From Actinomycetota bacterium (GTDB lineage: Bacteria > Actinomycetota > Acidimicrobiia > Acidimicrobiales > Ilumatobacteraceae), in assembly GCA_009702045.1 (NCBI GenBank), contig WLIV01000001.1, forward strand, positions 124,001-188,000: 64,000 nt of DNA, given 5' to 3'. The first letter of the stretch is position 1. Each line of letters starts with the position of its first letter. The notes beneath the pieces are model-generated. The model was not told the DNA's origin, searched no databases, and saw only the letters and a list, made by a program, of their open reading frames with translations. The translations under genes and the position numbers were made by a program. Below, piece after piece: positions 54,483-63,447 of the stretch.

Positions 54483-55486
54483 TGCGTGCGGTCGTGCTCG
54501 TCGGCGGGTTCGGCACCCGCTTGCGTCCACTCACGTCCAGTGTGCCCAAGCCGATGTTGCCGGTCGGTCACGTGTCGATCATCGAGCGACTGATCGCCAA
54601 CCTGGCGCGCAGTGGCGTCACCGAGGTCACCCTTGCGCTCGGTTTCAAGCCCGAACCGTTCGTGGAGGCGTTTCCCGATGGCACGTGCGCCGGTGTGACG
54701 CTGAAATACGCGGTCGAACCCGAACCGCTCGACACGGCAGGAGCCATCCGCTTCGCCGCTGAGTTCGCCGGTATCGACGACACGTTCGTCGTTGCCAACG
54801 GTGATGTGCTCACCGACCTCAACGTTGCTGACCTCGTCGACTACCACCGCTCGGTGGGTGCCGAAGCCACCATCGCCCTGATCGGCGTTCCCGACCCGTC
54901 GGCGTTCGGTGTGGTCGCGCTTGCCGCCGATGGCCGTGTCGAGCGATTTGTGGAAAAGCCCGCGCCGGGAACCGCACCGAGCAATCTGATCAACGCTGGC
55001 ACGTATGTACTCGAACCGTCGGTGCTGGCCCGCATTCCCGCAGGGCAGAAGGTCTCGATCGAACGGGCGACGTTCCCGGCGATCGTCGCCGACGGACGCC
55101 TGTATGCCATGGCAACCGACGACTACTGGCTCGACGCCGGACGCCCAGAACTGTTCCTGCAGGCGAACCTCGACCTGTTGGCCGGTCTGCGCACGAACGA
55201 CCATTGCGTTCCCGTGCACCCCGACGCGCGGGTTGCTGCCAGTGCCGTGCTCGACCAGGCGATCATCGGCGCTGACGCCACGGTGCACGCTGCGGCGCAC
55301 ATCACCCGTTCGGTGCTGCTCCCCGGTGCCGTCGTCGAGGCGGGTGCTGTGGTGACAGACTCCGTGGTCATGGGTCTGGTGGGTGCAGGAGCAGTGGTGA
55401 GTGACAGCGTGCTGGGGGCCGACGGTTCCGTCGCGCCCGGCGAGCACGTCAGCGGCCAGCGCCGCCCCGACCCCGACCAGACGTGA
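54482..55486 (+). CDS. Sugar-1-phosphate nucleotidyltransferase (ManB/GDP-mannose pyrophosphorylase-like)
   Basis: This 334-residue protein has an N-terminal nucleotidyltransferase domain with the signature 'VLVGGFGTRLRPLTSSVPKPMLPV' and 'FVVANGDVLTDLNVADLVDYHRS'. The C-terminal hexapeptide-repeat region includes 'ASAVLDQAIIGADATVHAAAHITRSVLLPGAVVEAGAVVTDSVV'. The two-domain layout matches mannose-1-phosphate guanylyltransferases (ManB/ManC-like, mycobacterial ManB) more than RmlA. GDP-mannose would supply the GDP-mannose 4,6-dehydratase at 58.5 kb. It overlaps its neighbours on both sides. A thymidylyltransferase role, replacing the absent RmlA, cannot be excluded. Confidence 0.83.
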   Translation: MRAVVLVGGFGTRLRPLTSSVPKPMLPVGHVSIIERLIANLARSGVTEVTLALGFKPEPFVEAFPDGTCAGVTLKYAVEPEPLDTAGAIRFAAEFAGIDDTFVVANGDVLTDLNVADLVDYHRSVGAEATIALIGVPDPSAFGVVALAADGRVERFVEKPAPGTAPSNLINAGTYVLEPSVLARIPAGQKVSIERATFPAIVADGRLYAMATDDYWLDAGRPELFLQANLDLLAGLRTNDHCVPVHPDARVAASAVLDQAIIGADATVHAAAHITRSVLLPGAVVEAGAVVTDSVVMGLVGAGAVVSDSVLGADGSVAPGEHVSGQRRPDPDQT

Positions 55487-56394
55487 ACGCGCTCGTGGTG
55501 GGCGGTGCGGGTTTCATCGGCTCGCACCTCACCGAACGACTGCTTGCGGACGGTCATGCCGTCGACGTCGTCGACGACCTCTCGCTCGGTTCGCTGGCCA
55601 ACCTGGCCGAGGCCCGATCGATGGGTGGCGAACTCAAGATCCACACTCTCGATGCTGGTGCCGATGAATTTCAGGCGCTGGTGGCGCTGCGTACTCCGGA
55701 TGTGATCTACCACCTCGGCGTGCTGCCGCCCGGTGAGTCGGTGGAGACTGGCGCGGCAGGCAGCCTGCGTTCGCTGATCTCGGTACTCGAGGCGGCCCGG
55801 GCGTTGGGCGGAGTGAAGATCGTGGTGGCCTTGTCGGCGGTCTCGATCTACGGCGACGTTCCCAGCAAGGACCTACCGATCAAGGAGAATCAGGCCTGGA
55901 AGCCGGTAGGGGTCCGTGGGGTTCTGGCCCGCTCGATCGCCGAGTTGTTGGCGGTGTACCGCGAGGAACACTCGGTGGAGTTCACCGCGCTGGCGTTGGC
56001 CAACGTGTACGGCGACCGTCAGCGTGCCGACGGGGGTGTCGTGGGGGCCTTTGGTCATGCGCTCGCCCAACGGGAGGCGCCCGTGCTGAACGGCGATGGC
56101 CGCCAGACTCGCGATTTCCTGTACATCGACGACGCGGTCGATGCGCTCGTGCGGGCTGCCACACGAGGCAGCGGTCTGGTGGTCAACGTCGGTACCGGAG
56201 TGGCAACCTCGGTGAGCGACGTGTGGTGGCAGATGGCGGGTCCCGACGGGCTCGCGCCGCTCACGGCACAGCGTGGCCGGAGCGACGTGCCGCGGTTCGC
56301 GCTGTCGCCCACGCGGGCGCGCATCCAACTCGCCTGGGCACCGTGGACCGAGTTGAGCGTCGGTCTGCGTGCGCTGGGCCGTGGGCCGCGCTAA
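55483..56394 (+). CDS. NAD-dependent epimerase/dehydratase-like SDR with a lost catalytic pair
   Basis: This 303-residue extended SDR keeps the nucleotide motif 'VVGGAGFIGSHLTERLLADGH' and the C-terminal 'LYIDDAVDALVRAA'. The Tyr-x-x-x-Lys segment aligns to R145-G-V-L-A149, where both catalytic residues are replaced. It is therefore probably not an ordinary epimerase, and may bind a sugar nucleotide or act as a regulatory or structural partner. The GTG start overlaps the stop of the nucleotidyltransferase (GTGA). It ends in a four-base convergent overlap with cofD. Confidence 0.8.
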   Translation: MNALVVGGAGFIGSHLTERLLADGHAVDVVDDLSLGSLANLAEARSMGGELKIHTLDAGADEFQALVALRTPDVIYHLGVLPPGESVETGAAGSLRSLISVLEAARALGGVKIVVALSAVSIYGDVPSKDLPIKENQAWKPVGVRGVLARSIAELLAVYREEHSVEFTALALANVYGDRQRADGGVVGAFGHALAQREAPVLNGDGRQTRDFLYIDDAVDALVRAATRGSGLVVNVGTGVATSVSDVWWQMAGPDGLAPLTAQRGRSDVPRFALSPTRARIQLAWAPWTELSVGLRALGRGPR

Positions 56395-57359
56395 ACCGGC
56401 ATTCCGGCGGCCGCCAGCGTGCGCCGGGCGAGTTCCCTGCCGATGTCTGCGGTCTTCATCACGCTCTCGGTGATCACTACCCGCATGCCGACGGCCTCGA
56501 TCTGCGGTGCCAATGCGGCGTCCACGGGGTCGATCACCAGCGTGGCCGCAATCGGTGCGTACAGCCGGGCCACGGCGACCACCGAGGCCTCCATGCCCAG
56601 CTCGATGAGCATGCGGTCGGCGGGACCCTTCAGTGCGGCACCGCCGACGATGGGTGAGATGGCGACGACCTGTTCGCGTCGAGCTGCTAGTAGCTCGTCG
56701 ATGCCAGCGAGAGCACGGATGGGTGCGATCGACACGAGCGGGTTCGACGGGGCGATCACGATGGCCGACGCGTCGTGCAGAGCCGTCATCACCTGCCGGG
56801 TGGGCTGTGCGGATTCCGCGCCGTCGAAGCGCACTGACGACACCGCCACCGAGTGGCGGCGTTGCACGAAGTACTCCTGGAACGCGACTTCAATACCCTC
56901 GTCGCGCAGGCCGACCATGGTGCTGACGCGTTCGTCGCTCATCGGTAGGAGGTGCTGTTGTAGACCCCATGCGGAGGCGATCTCGGCGGTCACCTGGGTG
57001 AGCGTGGCGCCTTCGGCCAAACGGGCAGTGCGATAGAAGTGCGTCGCGAGGTCTTGGTCGCCGAGGTTGAACCAGGTGGGCGCGGCGTGCGAGCCGGCGG
57101 GGCGTCGCTCGGCGTAGCGGGTGAGCGCTTCCATCGCTCGCCACGTCTCGTGGCGCAAACCCCATCCGCGCTCAGGGTCGATCGCCCCAGCGACGGTGTA
57201 GGTGATGGTGTCGATATCCGGTGAGATCGACAGACCGTGCAGCACCGTGTCGTCACCGGTGTTGACGATGCCCACCGTGTCGTTGGTGGGGTGGACGTCG
57301 GCCAAGGCGCGCAGGAAACGCGCCGCCCCGACGCCGCCGCAGAGCACAGCGATGCTCAT
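56391..57359 (-). CDS. cofD: 2-phospho-L-lactate (or phosphoenolpyruvate) transferase CofD/FbiA
   Basis: This 322-residue protein has '[22 protein letters not shown]', 'VNTGDDTVLHGLSISPDIDTITYTVAGAIDPERGWGLRHETWRAMEALTRY', 'TWFNLGDQDLATHFYRTARLAEG' and 'VIAPSNPLVSIAPIRALAGI', the CofD/FbiA pattern. It joins the phosphoenolpyruvyl- or lactyl-nucleotide to the deazaflavin Fo, the committed step of coenzyme F420 synthesis. F420 use fits the luciferase-like end at position 3. Its ATG overlaps the stop of a glycosyltransferase gene. No cofE is next to it. Confidence 0.93.
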   Translation of the reverse strand: MSIAVLCGGVGAARFLRALADVHPTNDTVGIVNTGDDTVLHGLSISPDIDTITYTVAGAIDPERGWGLRHETWRAMEALTRYAERRPAGSHAAPTWFNLGDQDLATHFYRTARLAEGATLTQVTAEIASAWGLQQHLLPMSDERVSTMVGLRDEGIEVAFQEYFVQRRHSVAVSSVRFDGAESAQPTRQVMTALHDASAIVIAPSNPLVSIAPIRALAGIDELLAARREQVVAISPIVGGAALKGPADRMLIELGMEASVVAVARLYAPIAATLVIDPVDAALAPQIEAVGMRVVITESVMKTADIGRELARRTLAAAGMPV

Positions 57360-58450
57360 CGGGCGCCGACTACCAGGGTGTGGTACAAAGCAGCCATTTC
57401 CTCGGCGCAGCGGTCCCAGGAGAACGTCGGCCACCGTCGGTCGCCAGCCTCAACAAGCCGTAGACGTGTGGCGCTGTCGACGAGCGCACGCTGCAGATTC
57501 GTCGCCAGGGCGTCCACATCGTCGGGAGGGGACAGCAGCGCAGCATCTCCGGCGACCTCGGGAATCGAGCCTGCGTTACTCGCCACCACCGGCACACGCG
57601 CCTGCATCGCATCGAGCAGTGGGAAGCCGAACCCTTCATCAAGCGACGGGTACGCGAGCACTGCAGCGTGGTGCAACAACCACGAGCGAACATCGTCGGA
57701 CACGCGACCAGTGAACAGCACTCGGTGGGCGAGCGTGGGCCCGAGCGCATCCACCGCAGCGTCGATGATCGGTCGATCATCGCCGTCGCTGCCAGCGAGC
57801 ACGAGTTGCAGATCGGGGTGCTGGTGGGCAATGGCGCCGAATGCCCGGACCAGCGTCGGCAGGTTCTTGCGGCGCTCGAGCGTGCCGATTGCCAGCACGA
57901 AGGGCCTCCCGGCAAATTCGGGAATCGGTGCCTGCTCCGGGGGTGAAGCGAGGGTCAACGTCCCCCATGACGCGACGGTGACCGCAGCGTGGGGGAACAG
58001 GTCGCGCACCTCAGCCGCAGTGGCGTGGGAGACGGCATGCACCGCCGCGCCACCGTCGATCGCTCGCCGCAGCACGCGACCTGCCCGTGCGACGTCGCCA
58101 ACGGCAAGCTCGGGGCGACGCAGGAACCAGCAGTCGTGCACCGTGACCAGGCGGGGGGTGCGCACGGGCGGCACCACGTAGTTGGTTCCGTGCACGACGT
58201 CGAGACCCCGCAGCCAGCGCTCGGCGCGGGGATGTGAACTGGCTGCCCAACAGCGGTGGGCGAGTGCGGCTGGCAATGGCAGGCGGCGTACACCCGCACC
58301 GGGCGCGGCGCGAAAGGACACCAGATAGTCCACCAGGGTTACATCGCTGCGGCGTGCGAGTGCGCTACGCAGTCCGTCGACGGAGTAGCCGACCCCACTG
58401 AGCGGGCCGTGTAGCGGCCCGGTGTCGAATCCCACGCGTACGGCGTCCAT
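57356..58450 (-). CDS. Glycosyltransferase family 4, coupled to cofD
   Basis: This 364-residue GT-B protein has '[29 protein letters not shown]', '[14 protein letters not shown]', '[24 protein letters not shown]' and '[47 protein letters not shown]', the GT4 donor site. Its stop overlaps the cofD ATG by four bases. TAGGAT lies about ten bases upstream of its ATG on the minus strand, so this gene leads a two-gene transcript. Whether its product acts on the wall glycan or is linked to F420 is not known; the position beside the other glycosyltransferases favours the wall. Confidence 0.88.
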   Translation of the reverse strand: MDAVRVGFDTGPLHGPLSGVGYSVDGLRSALARRSDVTLVDYLVSFRAAPGAGVRRLPLPAALAHRCWAASSHPRAERWLRGLDVVHGTNYVVPPVRTPRLVTVHDCWFLRRPELAVGDVARAGRVLRRAIDGGAAVHAVSHATAAEVRDLFPHAAVTVASWGTLTLASPPEQAPIPEFAGRPFVLAIGTLERRKNLPTLVRAFGAIAHQHPDLQLVLAGSDGDDRPIIDAAVDALGPTLAHRVLFTGRVSDDVRSWLLHHAAVLAYPSLDEGFGFPLLDAMQARVPVVASNAGSIPEVAGDAALLSPPDDVDALATNLQRALVDSATRLRLVEAGDRRWPTFSWDRCAEEMAALYHTLVVGAR

Positions 58451-58543
58451 GTCCCGTTGGATCCTAGTAGTGGCCTGAAGCGTTCTGTCCTGGTCAAGAC
58501 CCCCCTAGACTTCAGCGACTTCACGAGCGGAAAGACTCCCCAT

Positions 58544-59530
58544 ATGCCCCGTGCATTCATCACCGGTATCACCGGCCAGGACGGACAACACCTCGCAGAG
58601 TTCTTGCACGGCAAGGGCTATGAGGTGTTCGGAATGGTCAAGGGTCAGAACAACCCCCGGCTGACCCAGATCCGTGAAGAGTTCCCCTTCATCGAGCCGG
58701 TCCCCGGCGACCTGGCCGACCTGCCGTCGCTCGTCAAGGCACTCGAGGCAACGCAGCCCGACGAGGTCTACAACCTCGGCGCCATCTCGTTCGTCGCGCT
58801 CAGCTTCAACCAGGCCGAGCTCACGGCCAACATCACCGGGCTCGGTGTGTTGCGCATGCTCGAGGCCATCCGCATGGTCGGCGGCGCGCAGAACAACAAG
58901 ATCCGTTTCTACCAGGCCAGCAGCAGCGAGATGTTCGGCAAGGTACGCGAGACACCGCAGACCGAGCGCACGCCGTTCCACCCGCGTTCGCCCTACGGCT
59001 GCGCCAAGGTGTTCGGCCACGACATCGTGGTGAACTACCGCGAGAGCTACGACATGTTCGCCTGCAGCGGCATCCTGTTCAACCACGAGGGTCCGCGCCG
59101 CGGCATGGAGTTCGTCACCCGCAAAGTCACCAACGCCGTCGCTCGCATCAAGCTCGGGCTGCAGGAAGAGCTCGTGCTGGGCAACCTCGACTTCAAGCGC
59201 GACTGGGGCTACGCCGGCGATTACGTGAAGGCGATGTGGCTGATGCTGCAGCAGGACACCCCCGACGACTACGTCGTGGCCACCGGCGAGACCCACAGCG
59301 GTCAAGACCTCGTCGAGTTGGCCTTCGCCCAGGTCGGCATCACCGACTGGCAGAAGTACGTCCGTCAGGACAAGAAATTCTTCCGCCCGGCCGAGGTCGA
59401 TCTGTTGATCGGCGACCCCACGAAGGCACACGACAAGCTCGGCTGGAAGCGCGAAGTCGACTTCCCGACCCTGGTCAAGATGATGGTCGAGAACGACCTC
59501 AAGATCGAGTCCGCCAAGCTCGGTCGCTGA
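58544..59530 (+). CDS. gmd: GDP-mannose 4,6-dehydratase
   Basis: This 328-residue SDR enzyme has '[28 protein letters not shown]', '[44 protein letters not shown]' with catalytic YGCAK, '[56 protein letters not shown]' and the C-terminal '[22 protein letters not shown]'. It makes GDP-4-keto-6-deoxymannose for fucose-, rhamnose- or other deoxyhexose residues. TAGACT (58505-58510) is a possible -10, which would leave a leader of about 30 bases. No GDP-fucose synthase or RMD is visible here. Confidence 0.95.
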   Translation: MPRAFITGITGQDGQHLAEFLHGKGYEVFGMVKGQNNPRLTQIREEFPFIEPVPGDLADLPSLVKALEATQPDEVYNLGAISFVALSFNQAELTANITGLGVLRMLEAIRMVGGAQNNKIRFYQASSSEMFGKVRETPQTERTPFHPRSPYGCAKVFGHDIVVNYRESYDMFACSGILFNHEGPRRGMEFVTRKVTNAVARIKLGLQEELVLGNLDFKRDWGYAGDYVKAMWLMLQQDTPDDYVVATGETHSGQDLVELAFAQVGITDWQKYVRQDKKFFRPAEVDLLIGDPTKAHDKLGWKREVDFPTLVKMMVENDLKIESAKLGR

Positions 59531-59575
59531 CCCACCCGCCCCTGCATTCGGGGCCGGTGCGTGCCGGGGGGCTGT

Positions 59576-60964
59576 TCAGCTCTCGAACGGCATATCGGTG
59601 ATGGCGTCCATCATCGAGCCGTGGGTCGGTTCCACACCGGTACGCAGCTTGTGTCGCAACGCAATCCAGAACGAGACCAGGGCGGCTGCCGACGAGGCGA
59701 CCAGGCCGTACTCGATTCGCCGGAACAGGTCGTCGCTGCTGAGCCAGGTGACCAGCACGAAGGTGACCATGCCCGAGCCCCAACCAATGCCGACGAGTGC
59801 GTGGCCGCGTAGGGCGATCACGGCTTGGGCCAACGCCAAAGCCAGCATGTAGATGGCGCTGCCGACTGCCAGCATGGCCATCGTGCGAGCGTGCAGCTCT
59901 GCGCCGTACATCTTGCGGATGATGAATGGTCCGACGGCAAATGCGCCGACCGTGCCGGCGGCGCCCACCGCGACCACGAGCACCAGCAGTTTGCGGAATC
60001 CACGTTTGAACTCGTCGAGCTCATTGCGTGCGGCCAGGCGCGAGAGGCGCGGGAGCAGCGCCGCCTGCACCGCTTGGAACAAGAACAGCGGAATACGGGA
60101 CAGGAGCACGCCGTACCCGAACTGGGTGACGAGGTCTTTCTGGCTGGGGTCCTTCAACAGGTTGGCAGCCACCGGGCCGGCGTTCACCAGTCCGGCAGCG
60201 AACACGGAGCCGAGCAGCAGCCACCCGAGGTTCGGAGTGACTTCCTTCCACGTCGCGGGCGGGCCATCCTCGGTGCGCAGCGCGCCGCGCGCCCACACGT
60301 AGAAGAACCCCATCAACGGGGCGACCGCCACTGCCATGCCGTAAGGGCCAGCTGTCTTCACGCCGATCACCGCGAGCGCGATGCACAGGATCACGCGCAC
60401 TGCGCCGTCGGCACCCATGACGATGGCGTAGGCCTTGAAACGGCCACTGCCGCTGGCGATGCCGCGCGCGAGGTGCACCGGGGCGTAGCTGGCAAAGGCC
60501 ACCACGAGCGCAGCCAGCATCACCCAGTCGCCGTCGAAGTACGAGTGCGTGAGAATCGGGCTGGTGGCGAGAACCACCAGGGTGACCAATGTCGCCAGAC
60601 CAATACCGAGCGTGACCACCTTGCGCACGACGGGTTTGGTTCCCTGGCCGAGTGCTCGGCGTGCCGAGAGCGCGCGTCCCAGTTCCTGTTCGAGCGGGAG
60701 GAAGAACCCGGGTGCCAGTGCGAACGTGGCAAACCACAGCGACAGCACGGGACTGAACGGCTCGTCGCCTCCGAGGGCATTTTTGCCAACTCGCAGGAAC
60801 GCGAACGATGCAAGGCCTGCCACCAGCAGGCCGACTCCGACGGGAATGGTCCCTTCGGGAAGCGGGACCCGTGAAGAAGACTGCTCGTCGGACGTTGCCA
60901 CCAAGTCGGCAAGGTTATCCGCGAGACTGTAGGAATGGCGTTCTACAACCCGCAGCGTGCTCAT
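59576..60964 (-). CDS. Polysaccharide flippase (Wzx/MATE-like membrane protein)
   Basis: This 462-residue protein has about twelve to fourteen hydrophobic segments, starting with 'IPVGVGLLVAGLASFAFLRVG' and including 'ILFLLQLEQELGRALSARRALG'-like cytoplasmic loops (FLPLEQELGRALSARR), 'ARGIASGSGRFKAYAIVMGADGAVRVILCIAL' and 'NLLKDPSQKDLVTQFGYGVLLSRIPLFLFQAVQAALLPRLSRLA'. This is the polysaccharide-transporter/Wzx-like layout used to move lipid-linked glycans outward. ATG 60964 fits the protein; a longer reading exists only as antisense of the next gene. It is divergent from the SpoIID-type gene. Confidence 0.83.
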   Translation of the reverse strand: MSTLRVVERHSYSLADNLADLVATSDEQSSSRVPLPEGTIPVGVGLLVAGLASFAFLRVGKNALGGDEPFSPVLSLWFATFALAPGFFLPLEQELGRALSARRALGQGTKPVVRKVVTLGIGLATLVTLVVLATSPILTHSYFDGDWVMLAALVVAFASYAPVHLARGIASGSGRFKAYAIVMGADGAVRVILCIALAVIGVKTAGPYGMAVAVAPLMGFFYVWARGALRTEDGPPATWKEVTPNLGWLLLGSVFAAGLVNAGPVAANLLKDPSQKDLVTQFGYGVLLSRIPLFLFQAVQAALLPRLSRLAARNELDEFKRGFRKLLVLVVAVGAAGTVGAFAVGPFIIRKMYGAELHARTMAMLAVGSAIYMLALALAQAVIALRGHALVGIGWGSGMVTFVLVTWLSSDDLFRRIEYGLVASSAAALVSFWIALRHKLRTGVEPTHGSMMDAITDMPFES

Positions 60965-60994
60965 GCGACGCCACGCCGACGCCGATATCACCTT

Positions 60995-61273
60995 ATGCGG
61001 TGTTCGATGATCGGGTTGGTGGCTGCCGTGTCGGCTGCGGTCATTGCCGCGCCGAACTCGCCGGCGACCCCCTCGCCGATACCTACCGCCGCAGATGCCA
61101 CGATCACGATCGATGGCCATGGCTATGGCCATGGGATCGGGCTTTCGCAGTGGGGCGCGTATGGGTACGCGGTCGATCACGGTTGGACCGCGCCGCAGAT
61201 CCTCGACCGGTATTACGGCGGCACCGTTGCCGGAGCGGTCCCCGTCGACTCCCTGCTGACCGTGCGGTTGTAA
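60995..61273 (+). CDS. SpoIID/LytB-type protein, N-terminal part before an in-frame stop
   Basis: This stretch encodes a signal peptide (LVAAVSAAVIA, cleavage near AAPNSPA) and the first part of a SpoIID/LytB-like protein: 'ITIDGHGYGHGIGLSQWGAYGYAVDHGWTAPQILDRYYGG', a motif that opens the SpoIID-type domain. The frame ends at a TAA (61271-61273), and the same frame continues unbroken at once afterwards as 'GVDDQQTAVV', so the stop interrupts one gene. A CAA to TAA change would explain it and would restore VRLQGVDDQQ. Starts at 60935 or 60995 are possible; 60995 avoids overlap with the flippase. Confidence 0.7.
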   Translation: MRCSMIGLVAAVSAAVIAAPNSPATPSPIPTAADATITIDGHGYGHGIGLSQWGAYGYAVDHGWTAPQILDRYYGGTVAGAVPVDSLLTVRL

Positions 61274-61297
61274 GGCGTTGACGACCAGCAAACGGCG

Positions 61298-63439
61298 GTG
61301 GTCAGCGCAACCGGTGGGCTCGTGATCGTCGGCTATGCCGGCGGGCCGTGGAAGTCGGTCGTCGCCCGCGAAATGAGCCAGGGTGTGTATGGCGTGTGGG
61401 TGCGCTCCGATATCGAGTCGTGCCCAGTCGACGGCGCGGCACTCGGTGCTGGCTGGACGCAGCTCCCTCTCACGAGTCCGTCGTCGGTCACCATCAGCAC
61501 GTCGGTGGACTCGAATGTCACCACGAAGTACTCCGACCTCGCATCGGTGTGTTACTCGGGTGGAGCCACCAAGGCCTACCGTGGTGCGATCCGCGCGGTC
61601 AACGGACCCATCGGCGAGAACCGCACGGTGAATGAGGTGGCCGTCGAGCAATACCTGCGTTCGGTGATTGCCAAAGAGATGTCGCCGTCGTGGGCCGCCG
61701 CCGGGGGTGGCAAGGGCAGCCAGGCGCTGCAGGCGCAGGCTGTCGCCGCGCGCAGCTACGGCCTCGCCGAAGGGCGCACGGCGTATGCCAAGACCTGCGA
61801 TTCGACTTCTTGCCAGGCCTACATGGGAGCCGCGTCGCGTACTGCCGTGGGTGGCGCGTTCACCCAGGTCGAGTACCCGTCGACCGACGCTGCGGTCGCT
61901 GCCACTGCAGGTGTCGTGCGCCGTGTCGGCTCCACGTCGGGTCCGGTCGCCTACACGCAGTTCTCTGCCTCGTCGGGAGGCTGGACCGCCGCAGGCAGCT
62001 CGCAGCTCGGGCCGTTCCCGGCGGTTCAGGACGACGGAGATGACGTCACCCTCAACCCCAACCACAACTGGTCGGTCGCGATCAGCGCCAGCTCCATCGC
62101 GGCCAAGTACCCCTCCATCGGGTCGCTGTCCTCGATCTCGATCACCGGTCGCAACGGCCAAGGCGACTGGGGCGGCCGGGTTACACAGCTCAAACTGTTG
62201 GGCACCGTCGGTTCGGTCACCATCACGGGCGATTCGTTCAAGTCGGCGATGGGGCTCAAGTCGAACTGGTTCAACGTCCGCGGCACCGTGAACGCAGACC
62301 CGTGCGTGGGCCGCAACGAGCCGCCCATCGGTGGCAACCTCCCCGCCGCGGCAGGCGCTCAGTTCAACCCGATCACGCCTGTGCGCTTGATCGACACCCG
62401 CGACGGCACCGGCACCAACCCGGTCAGGTTGCTCAGCGGTTGCACGCTCGTGGTGCAGACAGGTCTCGCCGGAGTCGCTACTGCGGCCTCGGTGAACGTC
62501 ACTGCGATCAATCCGACGGTCGCGGGCTACTTGACCGTGTATCCCTGCGGTGTCACCAGGCCAACGGCCTCGGTGGTGCAAACCGTGCCCAACCGCGTGA
62601 TCGCCGGTTCCACCGTGGTGCGCCTCGCTGCCGACGGCACGTTCTGCGTGTTCAGCAACGGCGACCTTGATGTGGTGGTCGACATGTTCGGTTCGTACTC
62701 CACCACGTCCGGTGTGAGGTTCGAACCGATCAACCCGGTGCGGTTGTACGACTCGCGCACCACCAAAGCTCCTCCTGCTGCGGGCACGGTCATCCGCGTT
62801 CCCGTTGTTCGTGCGGGTCGGGCTCCGTCGGGCGCAACAGCAGCGGCGCTCACAGTGCATGCGATCGGGGCCACCGGGAACGGGTTCCTCACCGTCTACC
62901 CATGCAACGCCGCGCGGCCGCTCGTCAGCTCGCTGAACACCGCCGTGGGGACGAGTATCACGAACCATGTCGAGGTGGCGCTGAACGGTGCCGGTGAGGT
63001 CTGTGTGTACCTTCACACCTCGATGCACGTGGTGCTCGACCTCAGCGGCTGGTTCGGCGCGGCCGCCACCACGAAGTACTTCGCAATCACCCCGGTGCGG
63101 GTGCTCGACTCACGGCCGGACGCCAACATCGGCCTGGCCGGGGCGTTCGGCGCCGGTGCCAATCGCGCACTGCCCCTGGCTGGAGTGGGCGGGTTGCCAG
63201 CGGCCGGCACGATGCGCGCGGTCCTCGCCGAAGTGACGGCGGTTGGGCCGAGTTCTGCCGGGTACCTCACGGTGCACGCGTGCCTCACTCCGGTGCCGTC
63301 GCTGTCGATGGTGCGCTACATCGCCGGATTCAACGCCGCCACCACGGTGATCGGCCCCGATGATGTATCCGGCCGGTGGTGTGTGCTCTCGAGCACGACA
63401 CTGCATGTCGTGATCGACGTCAGCGGTTACTTCGCCTGA
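61298..63439 (+). CDS. SpoIID/LytB-domain protein with three copies of a wall-type C-terminal domain, downstream of the in-frame stop
   Basis: This 713-residue reading frame is in phase with the preceding fragment across the TAA at 61271. The SpoIID core is clear: 'VNEVAVEQYLRSVIAKEMSPSWAAAGGGKGSQALQAQAVAARSYGLAEGRTAYAKTCDSTSCQAYMG'. SpoIID proteins are lytic transglycosylases or amidase enhancers acting on peptidoglycan. Three tandem copies of a domain of about 115 residues follow, beginning near 62363 (FNPITPVRLIDTR), 62718 (FEPINPVRLYDSR) and 63080 (FAITPVRVLDSR). The same domain ends both Tat-signal proteins. If translation restarts at the GTG at 61298, this product lacks a signal peptide and would not be exported; read-through or an error in the sequence are alternatives. 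Confidence 0.8.
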   Translation: MVSATGGLVIVGYAGGPWKSVVAREMSQGVYGVWVRSDIESCPVDGAALGAGWTQLPLTSPSSVTISTSVDSNVTTKYSDLASVCYSGGATKAYRGAIRAVNGPIGENRTVNEVAVEQYLRSVIAKEMSPSWAAAGGGKGSQALQAQAVAARSYGLAEGRTAYAKTCDSTSCQAYMGAASRTAVGGAFTQVEYPSTDAAVAATAGVVRRVGSTSGPVAYTQFSASSGGWTAAGSSQLGPFPAVQDDGDDVTLNPNHNWSVAISASSIAAKYPSIGSLSSISITGRNGQGDWGGRVTQLKLLGTVGSVTITGDSFKSAMGLKSNWFNVRGTVNADPCVGRNEPPIGGNLPAAAGAQFNPITPVRLIDTRDGTGTNPVRLLSGCTLVVQTGLAGVATAASVNVTAINPTVAGYLTVYPCGVTRPTASVVQTVPNRVIAGSTVVRLAADGTFCVFSNGDLDVVVDMFGSYSTTSGVRFEPINPVRLYDSRTTKAPPAAGTVIRVPVVRAGRAPSGATAAALTVHAIGATGNGFLTVYPCNAARPLVSSLNTAVGTSITNHVEVALNGAGEVCVYLHTSMHVVLDLSGWFGAAATTKYFAITPVRVLDSRPDANIGLAGAFGAGANRALPLAGVGGLPAAGTMRAVLAEVTAVGPSSAGYLTVHACLTPVPSLSMVRYIAGFNAATTVIGPDDVSGRWCVLSSTTLHVVIDVSGYFA

Positions 63440-63447
63440 CCCTCGGG

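Noticed and set aside
60965-63028. A very long minus-strand frame that would extend the flippase N-terminus by nearly 700 residues
   Set aside because: The extra part is the antisense of the SpoIID-type gene, is rich in Arg, His and Asp without domain character, and the flippase has a sensible ATG at 60964.
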